A DNA stretch of 64,000 nucleotides from Paenibacillus cymbidii (GTDB taxonomy: Bacteria; Bacillota; Bacilli; Paenibacillales; NBRC-103111): the NCBI RefSeq assembly GCF_004764705.1, contig NZ_SHLX01000017.1, positions 124,001 through 188,000 on the forward strand, in the 5' to 3' direction. The translations under genes were made by a program, and so were the position numbers. A model generated the notes under the pieces. That model worked only from the letters and a program-made list of their open reading frames with translations, was not told the DNA's origin and did not search any database. How positions within the stretch are numbered: the stretch's first letter is position 1; each line of letters starts with the position of its first letter. Below are positions 19,561 to 27,847 of this stretch, piece by piece.

Positions 19561-20505
19561 ATGAACCTGCATGCGATGCGGATTTTTCATGCGGTGGCGG
19601 AAGCCGGCAGCGTGACGCAAGCGGCGGCGGCGCTGCTGCTCAGCCAGCCGGCGGTGACGGCGCAGCTGCGCAACCTGGAGCGCGAGCTGGGGCTTGCGCT
19701 GCTGCAGCCGCACGGGCGCGGCATCGCGCTGACGGATGCGGGAACGAAGCTGGCGGAGCAGGCGAAGCGGCTGTTCCGGCTGGAGCGGGCCATCGAGGAG
19801 GAGATGGCGGCGCTGCGGCTTGGGCGAGGCGGCAGGCTGCGCATCGCCGCGACCTCGTTGCCTGCGCGGGCGCTGCTGCCGGGCTGGCTGGCCGGCTTCA
19901 AGCGCGAGCGCGACGGCGTGGAAATCGAGCTGGCGACCGGCAACGCGTCGTTCGCCCGGCAGGCGCTGCTGCGGTACGAAGCGGACGTGGCGCTGATCGG
20001 CGGCGGGGGAGGAGGCAGCGAAGGAGCGGGTAAGCTCGGCGGAAGCGAGGGAATTCAGGCGCACGACGGCGTTCGGCAGGAATGGCTGCTGGAAGATGAG
20101 TTTTGGTTTGTCGTCCCGGGCGTGCACCCGCTCGCCGGGAAACAGGCGAGCCTGGAGCGGCTGGCGGACGAGCCGTTCCTCGTGCGCGAGCCGGGCAGCC
20201 GGGCGCGGGAGCGGCTGATGGCGCTGTTCGTCGGCCGTGGCTTGCGGCAGCCGCGCGTCGGCTTGCAGCTCAGCGGCTGGCCGGAAACGGCGCAAGCGCT
20301 CAAGTCCGGTTACGGCGCCGCCTTCGCCTCCGCGCTGGAAGTGCGCGAGGAAGTGGAGCGGGGCCAGCTCGGCCGCGTGATCGTGCCGGAAGTGCGCGCC
20401 GTAAACGCCATCTACCTGTGTACGCGCACAGATGATGAGCCGGCGCCGGTTGCCCAAGCGTTTGCGGCCTGGGTCCGCGCCGCGTTGAACGGCGCCGGCC
20501 GCTAG
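19561..20505 (+). CDS. LysR-family transcriptional regulator
   Basis: A 314-residue regulator. The N-terminal winged helix-turn-helix (about 1-60) has the family pattern HAVAEAGSVTQAAAALLLSQ followed by PAVTAQLRNLERELG. The C-terminal effector domain (about 90-300) has two alpha/beta lobes. A glycine-rich insert near residue 145 is unusual. It is divergent from the threonine synthase-like gene with ~147 bp between, the classic LysR arrangement, so that gene is the likely target. Its stop overlaps the convergent DUF421 stop at CTAG. Confidence 0.9.
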   Translation: MNLHAMRIFHAVAEAGSVTQAAAALLLSQPAVTAQLRNLERELGLALLQPHGRGIALTDAGTKLAEQAKRLFRLERAIEEEMAALRLGRGGRLRIAATSLPARALLPGWLAGFKRERDGVEIELATGNASFARQALLRYEADVALIGGGGGGSEGAGKLGGSEGIQAHDGVRQEWLLEDEFWFVVPGVHPLAGKQASLERLADEPFLVREPGSRARERLMALFVGRGLRQPRVGLQLSGWPETAQALKSGYGAAFASALEVREEVERGQLGRVIVPEVRAVNAIYLCTRTDDEPAPVAQAFAAWVRAALNGAGR

Positions 20506-21173
20506 CGCAGCTGCGCGTACAGCCCGTCCTGCTCCGTCCACTCGGCGAACAGCACGTCGCGCGGCCCCGCCGCTCCAAGCTTGCGCAGCTCGCCGAGCAG
20601 CCATGCTTCGTCGCGCCCGATGCGGGCCAGCTCGCGTTTCTGCACGTCGCCTAGCTCGATCAGCACGACCGGCAGCTCCTCCTGCGGCGCGGCAACGTTC
20701 AGCTCTTCGCGCGTAGCCGGTTCGAGCCTGGACTTGCGCAGCACGCTCAAATTGCCGTTCGTTTCGAAGATCGCATACGCCACCTCGCGCGTCGAAAACA
20801 CGCCTTGCTCGCGCAACAGCATGCCAAGCTGCGAAATGTCGAGGCTGTTGCGCTTCATCGCCCGCTCGTCGATGCGGCCGTCCCGGATGACGATTTCCGG
20901 AACGCCGCTTAGCGCCTTGGACAGCTTGGGCAGCCGCAGCGTAATTTTCTCCAGCGCCAGCGACAGCACTGTCCACAGCACCAGCGCAAACACGAGATGA
21001 ATCCAGCGGACATCGTCATCGTAGATGGTGTTGCCGACCAGCTCGCTCAGCATGAGCGATGAGACAAAATCGAACGCCGTCAATTGCGAAATTTCCTTCT
21101 TGCCAAGCAGCCGGGTCATGATCCACAGGCCGATCAGCGCGGTCACCAGCTTGACCGCAATATAGGCGAACAT
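20502..21173 (-). CDS. DUF421 (YetF-like) membrane protein
   Basis: A 223-residue membrane protein with three N-terminal helices and a cytoplasmic C-terminal YetF-type domain. LTAFDFVSSLMLSELVGNTIYDD and the NSLDISQLGMLLREQGVFS block are family signatures. The Bacillus YetF group is linked to the spore or cell envelope, but its biochemistry is unclear. The ATG at 21173 follows AGAGGGA; a GTG one codon earlier is possible. The stop codon overlaps that of the convergent LysR gene. Confidence 0.88.
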   Translation of the reverse strand: MFAYIAVKLVTALIGLWIMTRLLGKKEISQLTAFDFVSSLMLSELVGNTIYDDDVRWIHLVFALVLWTVLSLALEKITLRLPKLSKALSGVPEIVIRDGRIDERAMKRNSLDISQLGMLLREQGVFSTREVAYAIFETNGNLSVLRKSRLEPATREELNVAAPQEELPVVLIELGDVQKRELARIGRDEAWLLGELRKLGAAGPRDVLFAEWTEQDGLYAQLR

Positions 21174-21396
21174 CACGACGCATCCCTCTTTCCGCCCGCT
21201 CGGGCACTCGCGACTCTACCGTTCGCTTACCGCCAATGTACCGCTATCCAAACTCGCTGTATAGCAGGCGCCGCGGCGACCTGCTCTTGTTCGTCGAGGA
21301 AAGGAAGGATACTTTGATGCCGCCGCGAATAGATAGGAAAGCGAATCAGGATGATAGCAGCGAGGTCGTACCACAATCAAGAAAGAGGGAACGAAC

Positions 21397-22695
21397 ATGA
21401 ACGAAATGAAATGGATTCGCAAGGAAAACATTCGCACAGGCGTACAGGACGCAATACAAAAAACGCTGCTTCCCGCCCTTAGAGAGCAGCTTTTTCCCGG
21501 ACACTTTCTGGTAGAGGCGGATGGCGGCCATTTCGGCGATCAATGGGTCTTTCCGGGATTGGATGGCTGGGAAATAGCCGGCGCCTATTTGCTGATGGGC
21601 AAAACGAGGGCGGTATTGGATTATTTCGATTTTGTCCAAGCTTCCCAGCGAGCCGACGGCCATATCCCGTTTGCCGTCCTTCCGGCAGATAAGCCGTTGA
21701 TAGCGGAAGGCGCTATCCGAAATATCAAATACCCCGAGGATGTTTTTATTTATACCCCCGCCCAAAGGGAAGGGCAAGAGCCGTATTCGAATTTGACCCC
21801 CCGCCCCTGGATCGGGTTATTCGAGCATTGGGTGCCGAACAACCCGCTCGGCGTACTTGCCCCGGTCACTTATTTGCTGACTGCTTACGAGATCGTTTCC
21901 TTTACGAACGATGTGAATTGGCTGCTCGATAAGATCGGCTCGCTTGACAAGGCCGGTACCTATATTTTGTCCCGCAGGTGTGAAAATGGTTTAATCGACG
22001 GTGCCGGTTTCTATACGGAGATGCATGCTCGCCATAAGTGGGACGGCGTCACGCAATGCTATGCGATTCATGCGTTTCGCCGGTTGGCCGGCCTGCACCG
22101 ATTGCTCTCCGATGAGCGCTCCGCCTCCGATTGGGAGTTTCATGCAAGCGAACTTGAGAAGAGCTTCCGGCAGCATTTTTGGCGCGGGGACCATTATGGG
22201 GAATACGTACATCCCGAGCATGGGCTGGTAGACTTTCACGGATTGTCCGATGTAAACTGGGCGGCGGTTGCCTTCGGCATTGCGGATGAAGATCAAGCGA
22301 AGCTTGTTTGGCGCAAAATGACGGGCGAACCCCGATTTTGGAGGGGCAATTTTCCTACGCAGGCCCTTTCCGTCGCTTATTTGTTCCAAGAGTGGGAGAT
22401 CGGCGAACGGATGCCGTTTCAGGATATAAATATGGGTGAGCTTCACGATGTGGCTGCCATGGGCAGGGTCTGGTACTTGGAGGCGATGGCGTGCCTGCGC
22501 ATGAAAGATACGGAGAGGCTGATCAAATCGGTTGAGCTCGTGTGTGACATGGGAGCGCGTCATAACGGGTACTGGTTCGAGAGATACCAGCCGCTTCAGA
22601 CGTGGGAGGTTCATCCGACAGGCGCCAAGCGGTACTGTGAATACCCCGCGATTCTGACGAGAGTAGTGCTCGGGAGTAGAGAGCTCTTTTCCTGA
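21397..22695 (+). CDS. Helical-barrel glycoside hydrolase-like protein
   Basis: A 432-residue cytoplasmic protein with no signal peptide. It has repeated helical-barrel motifs (HFGDQWVFPGLDGWEIAGAY, MHARHKWDGVTQCYAIHAF, VDFHGLSDVNWAAVAFG) as in amylo-alpha-1,6-glucosidase and trehalase-type enzymes. The exact family is not certain. AGAGGGA precedes the ATG. Base composition is visibly lower in GC, with less third-position G/C, than both flanks, and the next frame is a truncated S-layer gene starting within ~10 bp. Both facts suggest it was acquired. The 220-bp region upstream (21177-21396) holds no other recognisable feature. Confidence 0.65.
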   Translation: MNEMKWIRKENIRTGVQDAIQKTLLPALREQLFPGHFLVEADGGHFGDQWVFPGLDGWEIAGAYLLMGKTRAVLDYFDFVQASQRADGHIPFAVLPADKPLIAEGAIRNIKYPEDVFIYTPAQREGQEPYSNLTPRPWIGLFEHWVPNNPLGVLAPVTYLLTAYEIVSFTNDVNWLLDKIGSLDKAGTYILSRRCENGLIDGAGFYTEMHARHKWDGVTQCYAIHAFRRLAGLHRLLSDERSASDWEFHASELEKSFRQHFWRGDHYGEYVHPEHGLVDFHGLSDVNWAAVAFGIADEDQAKLVWRKMTGEPRFWRGNFPTQALSVAYLFQEWEIGERMPFQDINMGELHDVAAMGRVWYLEAMACLRMKDTERLIKSVELVCDMGARHNGYWFERYQPLQTWEVHPTGAKRYCEYPAILTRVVLGSRELFS

Positions 22696-22705
22696 TTTTC
22701 GGTCA

Positions 22706-23389
22706 TTGGGCGGCGCTGTACGAAGAGAACCAAATGGAGGAGAACGATCTACGATCATTGTAAAAGTGAACCACTTTACGAAGTATGCGGTATTCGCAGC
22801 AGGCCAAGGCGAAGATCCGGCGGCAGTCACGGAGCAGCCGGTTGAGCAGCCGCTCAACTTCAGCGATATCGCCGGACACTGGGCCGAGGCGAGCATCAAG
22901 CAAGCGGCAAGCGGCGGCATCGTCGGCGGCTATCCGGACGGTGCGTTCCATCCGAACCGTACCGTAACGCGCGCGGAATTTGCGGTGATGCTGATGAATG
23001 CACTCCAACCGCAAGGAGAAGGAGCGGCGCTGGCGTTCGCGGATCAGGCGGAGATTGGCGCGTGGGCGCGGAAAGCTGTCGCGCAAGCGGTACAAGCAGG
23101 CATCGTTGCCGGCTATGAAGACGGCACTTTCCGACCGGACGCCGAAATAACACGTTCAGAGATGGCCGTGATGATCGCAAGAGCGCTGGGACAGTCAGTG
23201 GAAGCAACAACGGCAACAGGCTTCGCGGACGACAAGGACATTCCGGACTGGGCGAAGGGTGCAGTTGGGGCGATGAAAAAGCGGAGCATTATCGAAGGCA
23301 AAGACGCGAATGCATTTGCTCCGGGCGATAAAACGACAAGGGCAGAGTCAGTAACGGTGCTGCTGAGAATGTTGGCGCAAACAAAATAG
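22706..23389 (+). pseudogene. 5'-truncated S-layer homology (SLH) protein
   Basis: The open frame (~227 codons) carries three SLH domains: from about NFSDIAGHWAEASIKQA, from LAFADQAEIGAWARKAVAQA, and from GFADDKDIPDWAKGAVGAM. These normally anchor large exported proteins to cell-wall polymer. The frame has no ATG or ribosome site and no signal peptide. It opens in the segment IIVKVNHFTKYAVFA, which in family members lies just before the C-terminal SLH triplet of a long surface protein. It is thus the tail of a lost gene, cut near 22700-22750 next to the lower-GC gene upstream. Confidence 0.82.
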
Positions 23390-23576
23390 CCCATGAAAAA
23401 TGGCCTATTTGCCCGCTATCGCCCGGCCCGCCTGCAATAGCCAGTGAAAACACTGGCTATTTGCCCCAGATCGCCTTCCAATCGGCACTTCAAGCGAAAT
23501 AGCCAGTGAAATCACTGGCTATTTCGCTTGGACGGCCCGTTTTTGGCGAAATAAGCAAGAAAATAGGGCCTATTTG
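23383..23576. repeat. Four-hairpin dispersed cassette, copy C
   Basis: Hairpins at 23383-23410 (GCCCAT/ATGGCC), 23435-23464 (CCAGTG inner type), 23491-23530 (inner type, a 40-bp palindrome with perfect 19-bp arms and an AA loop) and 23547-23576 (degenerate outer type). The last spacer contains CCCGTTTTTGGCGAAATA, as in copy A. It starts within the last codons of the SLH remnant and ends ~65 bp before the Fur-box promoter. Confidence 0.9.
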
Positions 23577-23641
23577 GAATGGGGGGAGTTGGCGGATGGG
23601 GAATGGCGCACATGAAAGCAAAGTACGTGTGAAAAAAATCA

Positions 23642-23674
23642 TTGACAACACAAATGAGAACAATTATCATTCTC
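23642..23674 (+). promoter_or_regulatory. Promoter overlapped by a Fur box
   Basis: TTGACA (23642-23647) and TATCAT (23665-23670) are separated by 17 bp. TGAGAACAATTATCA (23655-23669) matches the Bacillus Fur 7-1-7 consensus TGATAATNATTATCA at all but two positions, and the wider GAGAA-9-TTCTC inverted repeat covers the -10. Iron-loaded Fur here would block RNA polymerase, so the downstream pair should be induced by iron limitation. Confidence 0.85.
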
Positions 23675-23779
23675 CTTGGATATTCACAGGCCCGCATGCT
23701 TCCGCCTGCGCAAAAAGCGCAACTGGCGGATTGCTTGTCGGACGGGATGGAGCGGGATTTTCGGGGGAGGAACAACAGA

Positions 23780-25834
23780 ATGGGGAAACGCAACAAATGG
23801 AAAGCCGCGCTTGCGGGAAGCGCGGCAGCGGCGCTGATTGCGGCGACGGGCTGCACGAACGGCGGCGCGTCGGTAGATGTGACCGACTACACGTTCGACA
23901 CCGCCGGCAACATGTTCGCTTACGCGGAATTCGAGCTGTCCGGCGAGCCGCTGGCGGAAACGCTCGGGCTCGATCTTGACGTGCTGGACGCGGGCGCGAT
24001 CGACAAGCCGAGCAAGTTCGACTACGTCGCCGGCATCGAATCGTACGAATACTCGGAAGAAGCCATGTACGAGGTGGTGGAGAAGTCGGGTCTCGGCCTT
24101 CATCTTGTGAACGGCCCGGCGACGCGCAAGCAGGCGCAGACGAGCGGCGCCAAGGCGAACGAGGCGCTGGCCGCGCAATTCGTCAAGCTGGCCGAAGCGG
24201 TCGGCTACAAGCCGGAAGAGATCCATCAGAACATGTTCCCGACCTTCATCGAATTCGCCAAAGGGGATCCGCACTACCTGAAGCCGATCGATACGGCCAA
24301 GTTCGCCGAAGGCGAAGACGGCGCCTACATTCCGAAATACCAGGTCGACTTCTCCTCGCTGCGCTGGGACCGAGCCAAGATGGACAAAACGCTCGTCCCC
24401 GCCGCTTACGGCGGCACGTTCCTGAAGCAGGCGCTGTGGGCGGGCGATTTTCTCGGCAACTACCACACGGTGGATAAAGACGAAGAGCTCGAAGGCAAAA
24501 CATCCTCCGACGACAAGGACAAAAACATTCGCCTCGGCGTCAGCTCGACCGACGGCATGCAAGGCATGATTCTCGCAGCCGAAATTTGGAACAAACTGCT
24601 CTACGTGCGCGACGGCCTGTTCTACGACGCCAAGTCGAAGCAGCTGACGGCCGGCCAGGGCGGCGGCTACAACCCGCAGAACGGCTTCGTCTATTTGCCG
24701 CATGCGGTCAAAGTAACGGAGAGCGCGTCCGAAGGCGAGTTCTACGGCCCGCAGAAGCTCGAAGTCAGCGACGCCCGCAGCTTGCTGCAGGACCAGTGGC
24801 TGATGCTGTGGCCGGCGGCGGAGTTTCTCGGCACGACGGACCAGCGCGCGGCCAATACGCACACGAACCCGGCGTTCCGCGCCGCGTTCGACGGCACGCC
24901 GTTCCCGGCGGCGCCGGCGGCGAATACGGATGCGAACCCGGCCAACGACGTGCGTGCCGACGATCCGTACTCGGTCAACTATGACGTGCTGATGCAGCTG
25001 TTCCGCAACGTCAAGGCGATGCACTGGAACGAAGCGGAAGGCGTGTTCGTCACGGAAAACGACGGCGCGAAGCAAGGCGACAAAATGGATACGTTCGAGG
25101 CGGGGTATACGCTGGAGGCGCTGCGCATTTTTGAGCGGGCGATCGACGGGCTGCCGGTTGGTTATGCGAACGGGGAAGACGCCGAAGGGCTGAACACCGC
25201 CGAAGGCAAAGAAGCGCTGGCGATGATCAGGAAGCAGGCGGACACGATCGCGGACAAAATGATCGATGCCAAAGGGCTCGCGGCAAACGGCTGGACGGTC
25301 GGCAAAGGGCTTGACGGCAGCGCGCCGACGCTGAAGGCGCAACTGGGCGCGATCCGCGGACTGACCGCCGCTTATCTGGCGACGAAGGACGAGAAGTACC
25401 GCGACGCCGCGCGCAAAGTGTACCAGGCGACGGACGACCGCTTCTGGGATGCGAAGGCCAAAGCATACAAAACATCCGGCGATTCGCTCGCCAAAACCTA
25501 TGTCTATGACGCGTTCACGGCAGGCGGCGTTTCGGCGATGCTTCGTCTCGGCCTGACCACGCTGGCCAACGCCGACGCCGACAAATCGAAGCCGAAGGCG
25601 CTCGACGTGTCCATGGCGAAGAAGCGCTACACCGACTTTTATCGCCAGGTCGTGAACGGACCGGAGCTCGGCCACGGCATGCAGGCCAGCGAGTTCTGGG
25701 ATACGGGCGACGTGTACAAGGAAGGCGACAAGAAAGGCAATACCGATAAAGACACCGTTCCGCAGCCGCAGGCCGGGCACGGCACGAACGGCATTGCGCC
25801 GGTTCTGCTGTCGGTCGAGGTGAAACCGAAATGA
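23780..25834 (+). CDS. Iron-regulated lipoprotein with helical-barrel C-terminus
   Basis: A 684-residue lipoprotein. The ATG at 23780 lies nine bases after GGGGGAGG; the longer in-frame extension back to 23642 covers the promoter. Residues 1-~24 form a lipoprotein signal with Cys in IAATGC; that Cys is the only obvious one, so the protein would sit on the outer face of the membrane. The middle and C-terminal parts are alpha-helical repeats (for example YTLEALRIFERAIDG, TLKAQLGAIRGLTAAYLATK, KTYVYDAFTAGGVSAMLRLG) like an (alpha/alpha) toroid. I do not recognise the family. Its stop overlaps the start of the diheme cytochrome gene (ATGA), so the two are made together, probably as partners, under Fur control. 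Confidence 0.75.
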   Translation: MGKRNKWKAALAGSAAAALIAATGCTNGGASVDVTDYTFDTAGNMFAYAEFELSGEPLAETLGLDLDVLDAGAIDKPSKFDYVAGIESYEYSEEAMYEVVEKSGLGLHLVNGPATRKQAQTSGAKANEALAAQFVKLAEAVGYKPEEIHQNMFPTFIEFAKGDPHYLKPIDTAKFAEGEDGAYIPKYQVDFSSLRWDRAKMDKTLVPAAYGGTFLKQALWAGDFLGNYHTVDKDEELEGKTSSDDKDKNIRLGVSSTDGMQGMILAAEIWNKLLYVRDGLFYDAKSKQLTAGQGGGYNPQNGFVYLPHAVKVTESASEGEFYGPQKLEVSDARSLLQDQWLMLWPAAEFLGTTDQRAANTHTNPAFRAAFDGTPFPAAPAANTDANPANDVRADDPYSVNYDVLMQLFRNVKAMHWNEAEGVFVTENDGAKQGDKMDTFEAGYTLEALRIFERAIDGLPVGYANGEDAEGLNTAEGKEALAMIRKQADTIADKMIDAKGLAANGWTVGKGLDGSAPTLKAQLGAIRGLTAAYLATKDEKYRDAARKVYQATDDRFWDAKAKAYKTSGDSLAKTYVYDAFTAGGVSAMLRLGLTTLANADADKSKPKALDVSMAKKRYTDFYRQVVNGPELGHGMQASEFWDTGDVYKEGDKKGNTDKDTVPQPQAGHGTNGIAPVLLSVEVKPK

Positions 25835-27813
25835 TGCGCCGTTTATGGAAGGCGGCAGCCGCAAGCACCCTATTGCTGGGTGCTTTTGCCGCTTGCAGCG
25901 GGCTGCCGGGGCAGAGCAGAAACGCCGCGACGTCGCTCGCAAGCGACAATATCGTCGTCGACGCCGCCGGCAGTCGGCTGTACACGGCCAACGGCGACAC
26001 GAACACGGTGTCGGTCGTCGACGTGAAGAAGCGCCGGACGGTCGGCGAAATCGCCGTCGGCCGGGAGCCGCAGCAGCTCGCGCTCTCCCCGAACGGGAAG
26101 AAGCTGTACGTGGCGAGCAAGTATACGAATTCGCTCGAAGTCGTCGATGTGAAAAAGCTGGCGGTTGCCGCCTCGGTGCCGACCGGCATCGAGCCGTACG
26201 GCGTTGTGGCAAGCGGCGACGGCAAACGGATCTATGTGGCCAACGACCGTTCGTCCACGGTGTCGGTCGTCGATGCGGCGACGCTGAAGACGGTGCAGAC
26301 GATCCCCGTCGACGAGCGGCCGCATACGCTGGCGTTGACGGCGGACGGCGGGAAACTGTATGTGACGCATTTTTTGTCCGGCAAGGTGAGCGTCATCGAC
26401 ACGACCACTTACAAGGTAGCGAAATCGATCGCGCTTGCCGCCTCGCCCGACAAGGACGATCGCAAGAAAAGCCAGGGCATCCCGAACACGCTGCAGCAAA
26501 TTCGCATCGCGCCGGACGGGGCGACCGCCTGGGTGCCGCATCTGCTGACCAACGTCGACACGCCGATCCAGTTTGACGAAACGATTTTCCCCGCGCTGTC
26601 GGTGCTCGATCTGAAGAAGGACGAAGAGAAGACGTCGGCGCGCAAGGAGCTGTTCCAAAGCATCGACGTGCGCAATTCGCTGAACGAAACGATCATCGTG
26701 TCCGATCCGGCCGACGTGGTGTTTTCGGATGACGGCCGCAAGGCGTATGCGCTGATGGCGGGCAGCGAAGACCTTGTCGTGTTCGATCTGGACCGCGGCG
26801 GCAAGGCGGCGCAAATTGTGCATCGCGTGCCGGGCGATCATCCGGCCGGGATGGCGCTGTCGCCCGACGGCAAAACGCTGTTCGTGCACAACACGATGAG
26901 CCATGACGTGTCGTTCGTCGACACCGGCCGCGGCGCAGGCGACGACGGTTATGCGCAGGCGCGCGTGAACGGCGACAACGTCAAACTGATCGGCGCCGAC
27001 CCGCTGCCGCCGGAGGTGCGAAAGGGAAAGACGATTTTCTACAGCGCGAACAGCGACAAGTACCCGATCACGAACAAAAACTGGATGAGCTGCGTGTCCT
27101 GCCACGCCGGCGGCGAAACGAACGGGCTGACGTTCACCACGGCCAAAGGGCCGCGCCAGACGCCGAGCAACGTGCTGGCGATGGAGACCGGACTGTTCAT
27201 GTGGGACGGCAGCCGCGACGATTTCCACGACTATATTTTGACCGTGCAGGGGGAAATGGGCGGCATGCTCGGCGTCGACCCGGCGAAGCCGCTGCCGGCG
27301 GACACCGACGAGGTGCTGAGCGCGCTCGAGGCGTTCATGAAATCCCCCGGCGCTTTCCCGGTGCCGAAGAGCCCGTACCGCAACGCGGACGGCAGCATGA
27401 CGGTGAAAGCGCAGCAAGGGCTGGAGCTGTTCGGCGGCAAAGCCGGCTGCATCGCCTGTCACGCGGGGGCGGCGCTGACCGACAGCGTCAGGGCGACGGG
27501 CGCGGACGGCAAGCTGACGACGGAGAACACGCGGCAGCTGTACGACGTCGGCACGGCGAGCGCAAGCGATGTCGGCGCTCCCGGCGGCGACGCCCGGGCG
27601 CAGTTCGCCAACCCGCGCGACGCCAGTCACTTCGACGTGCCGACGCTGCGCGGGGTGTGGGCGACGGCGCCGTACTTGCACGACGGCAGCGCCGCTACGC
27701 TGCGCGATGTTGTCGATCCGGCGCGGGGCGCCGGCGACAAGCACGGCAGCACGTCGAAGCTGACGGAAGAGGAGCTGGATGAGCTGGTGGCGTACTTGCA
27801 GTCGATCGAATAA
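25831..27813 (+). CDS. Lipoprotein: YVTN beta-propeller fused to diheme cytochrome c (MauG/CcpA type)
   Basis: A 660-residue lipoprotein with signal Cys in AFAACSG. Residues ~35-380 are a YVTN propeller with repeats such as GREPQQLALSPNGKKLYVAS and IEPYGVVASGDGKRIYVAND. Residues ~395-660 are a diheme cytochrome c peroxidase-like domain with heme motifs CVSCH (421-425) and CIACH (540-544), and the family block VPTLRGVWATAPYLHDGSAATL near the end. Such enzymes use high-valent heme to reduce peroxide or to oxidise a partner protein (MauG, MbnH). It starts inside the stop of the upstream lipoprotein gene. The likely site of action is the outer surface of the membrane during iron limitation, odd for a heme protein. 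Confidence 0.85.
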   Translation: MMRRLWKAAAASTLLLGAFAACSGLPGQSRNAATSLASDNIVVDAAGSRLYTANGDTNTVSVVDVKKRRTVGEIAVGREPQQLALSPNGKKLYVASKYTNSLEVVDVKKLAVAASVPTGIEPYGVVASGDGKRIYVANDRSSTVSVVDAATLKTVQTIPVDERPHTLALTADGGKLYVTHFLSGKVSVIDTTTYKVAKSIALAASPDKDDRKKSQGIPNTLQQIRIAPDGATAWVPHLLTNVDTPIQFDETIFPALSVLDLKKDEEKTSARKELFQSIDVRNSLNETIIVSDPADVVFSDDGRKAYALMAGSEDLVVFDLDRGGKAAQIVHRVPGDHPAGMALSPDGKTLFVHNTMSHDVSFVDTGRGAGDDGYAQARVNGDNVKLIGADPLPPEVRKGKTIFYSANSDKYPITNKNWMSCVSCHAGGETNGLTFTTAKGPRQTPSNVLAMETGLFMWDGSRDDFHDYILTVQGEMGGMLGVDPAKPLPADTDEVLSALEAFMKSPGAFPVPKSPYRNADGSMTVKAQQGLELFGGKAGCIACHAGAALTDSVRATGADGKLTTENTRQLYDVGTASASDVGAPGGDARAQFANPRDASHFDVPTLRGVWATAPYLHDGSAATLRDVVDPARGAGDKHGSTSKLTEEELDELVAYLQSIE

Positions 27814-27847
27814 GGCGGGTTTTGCTGCGGCACCACGGGGCGCGCCC

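Noticed and set aside
23642-23779. A 46-codon extension of the iron-regulated lipoprotein
   Set aside because: It would put the promoter and Fur box inside the coding region and bury the lipoprotein signal; the ATG at 23780 has a good ribosome site.
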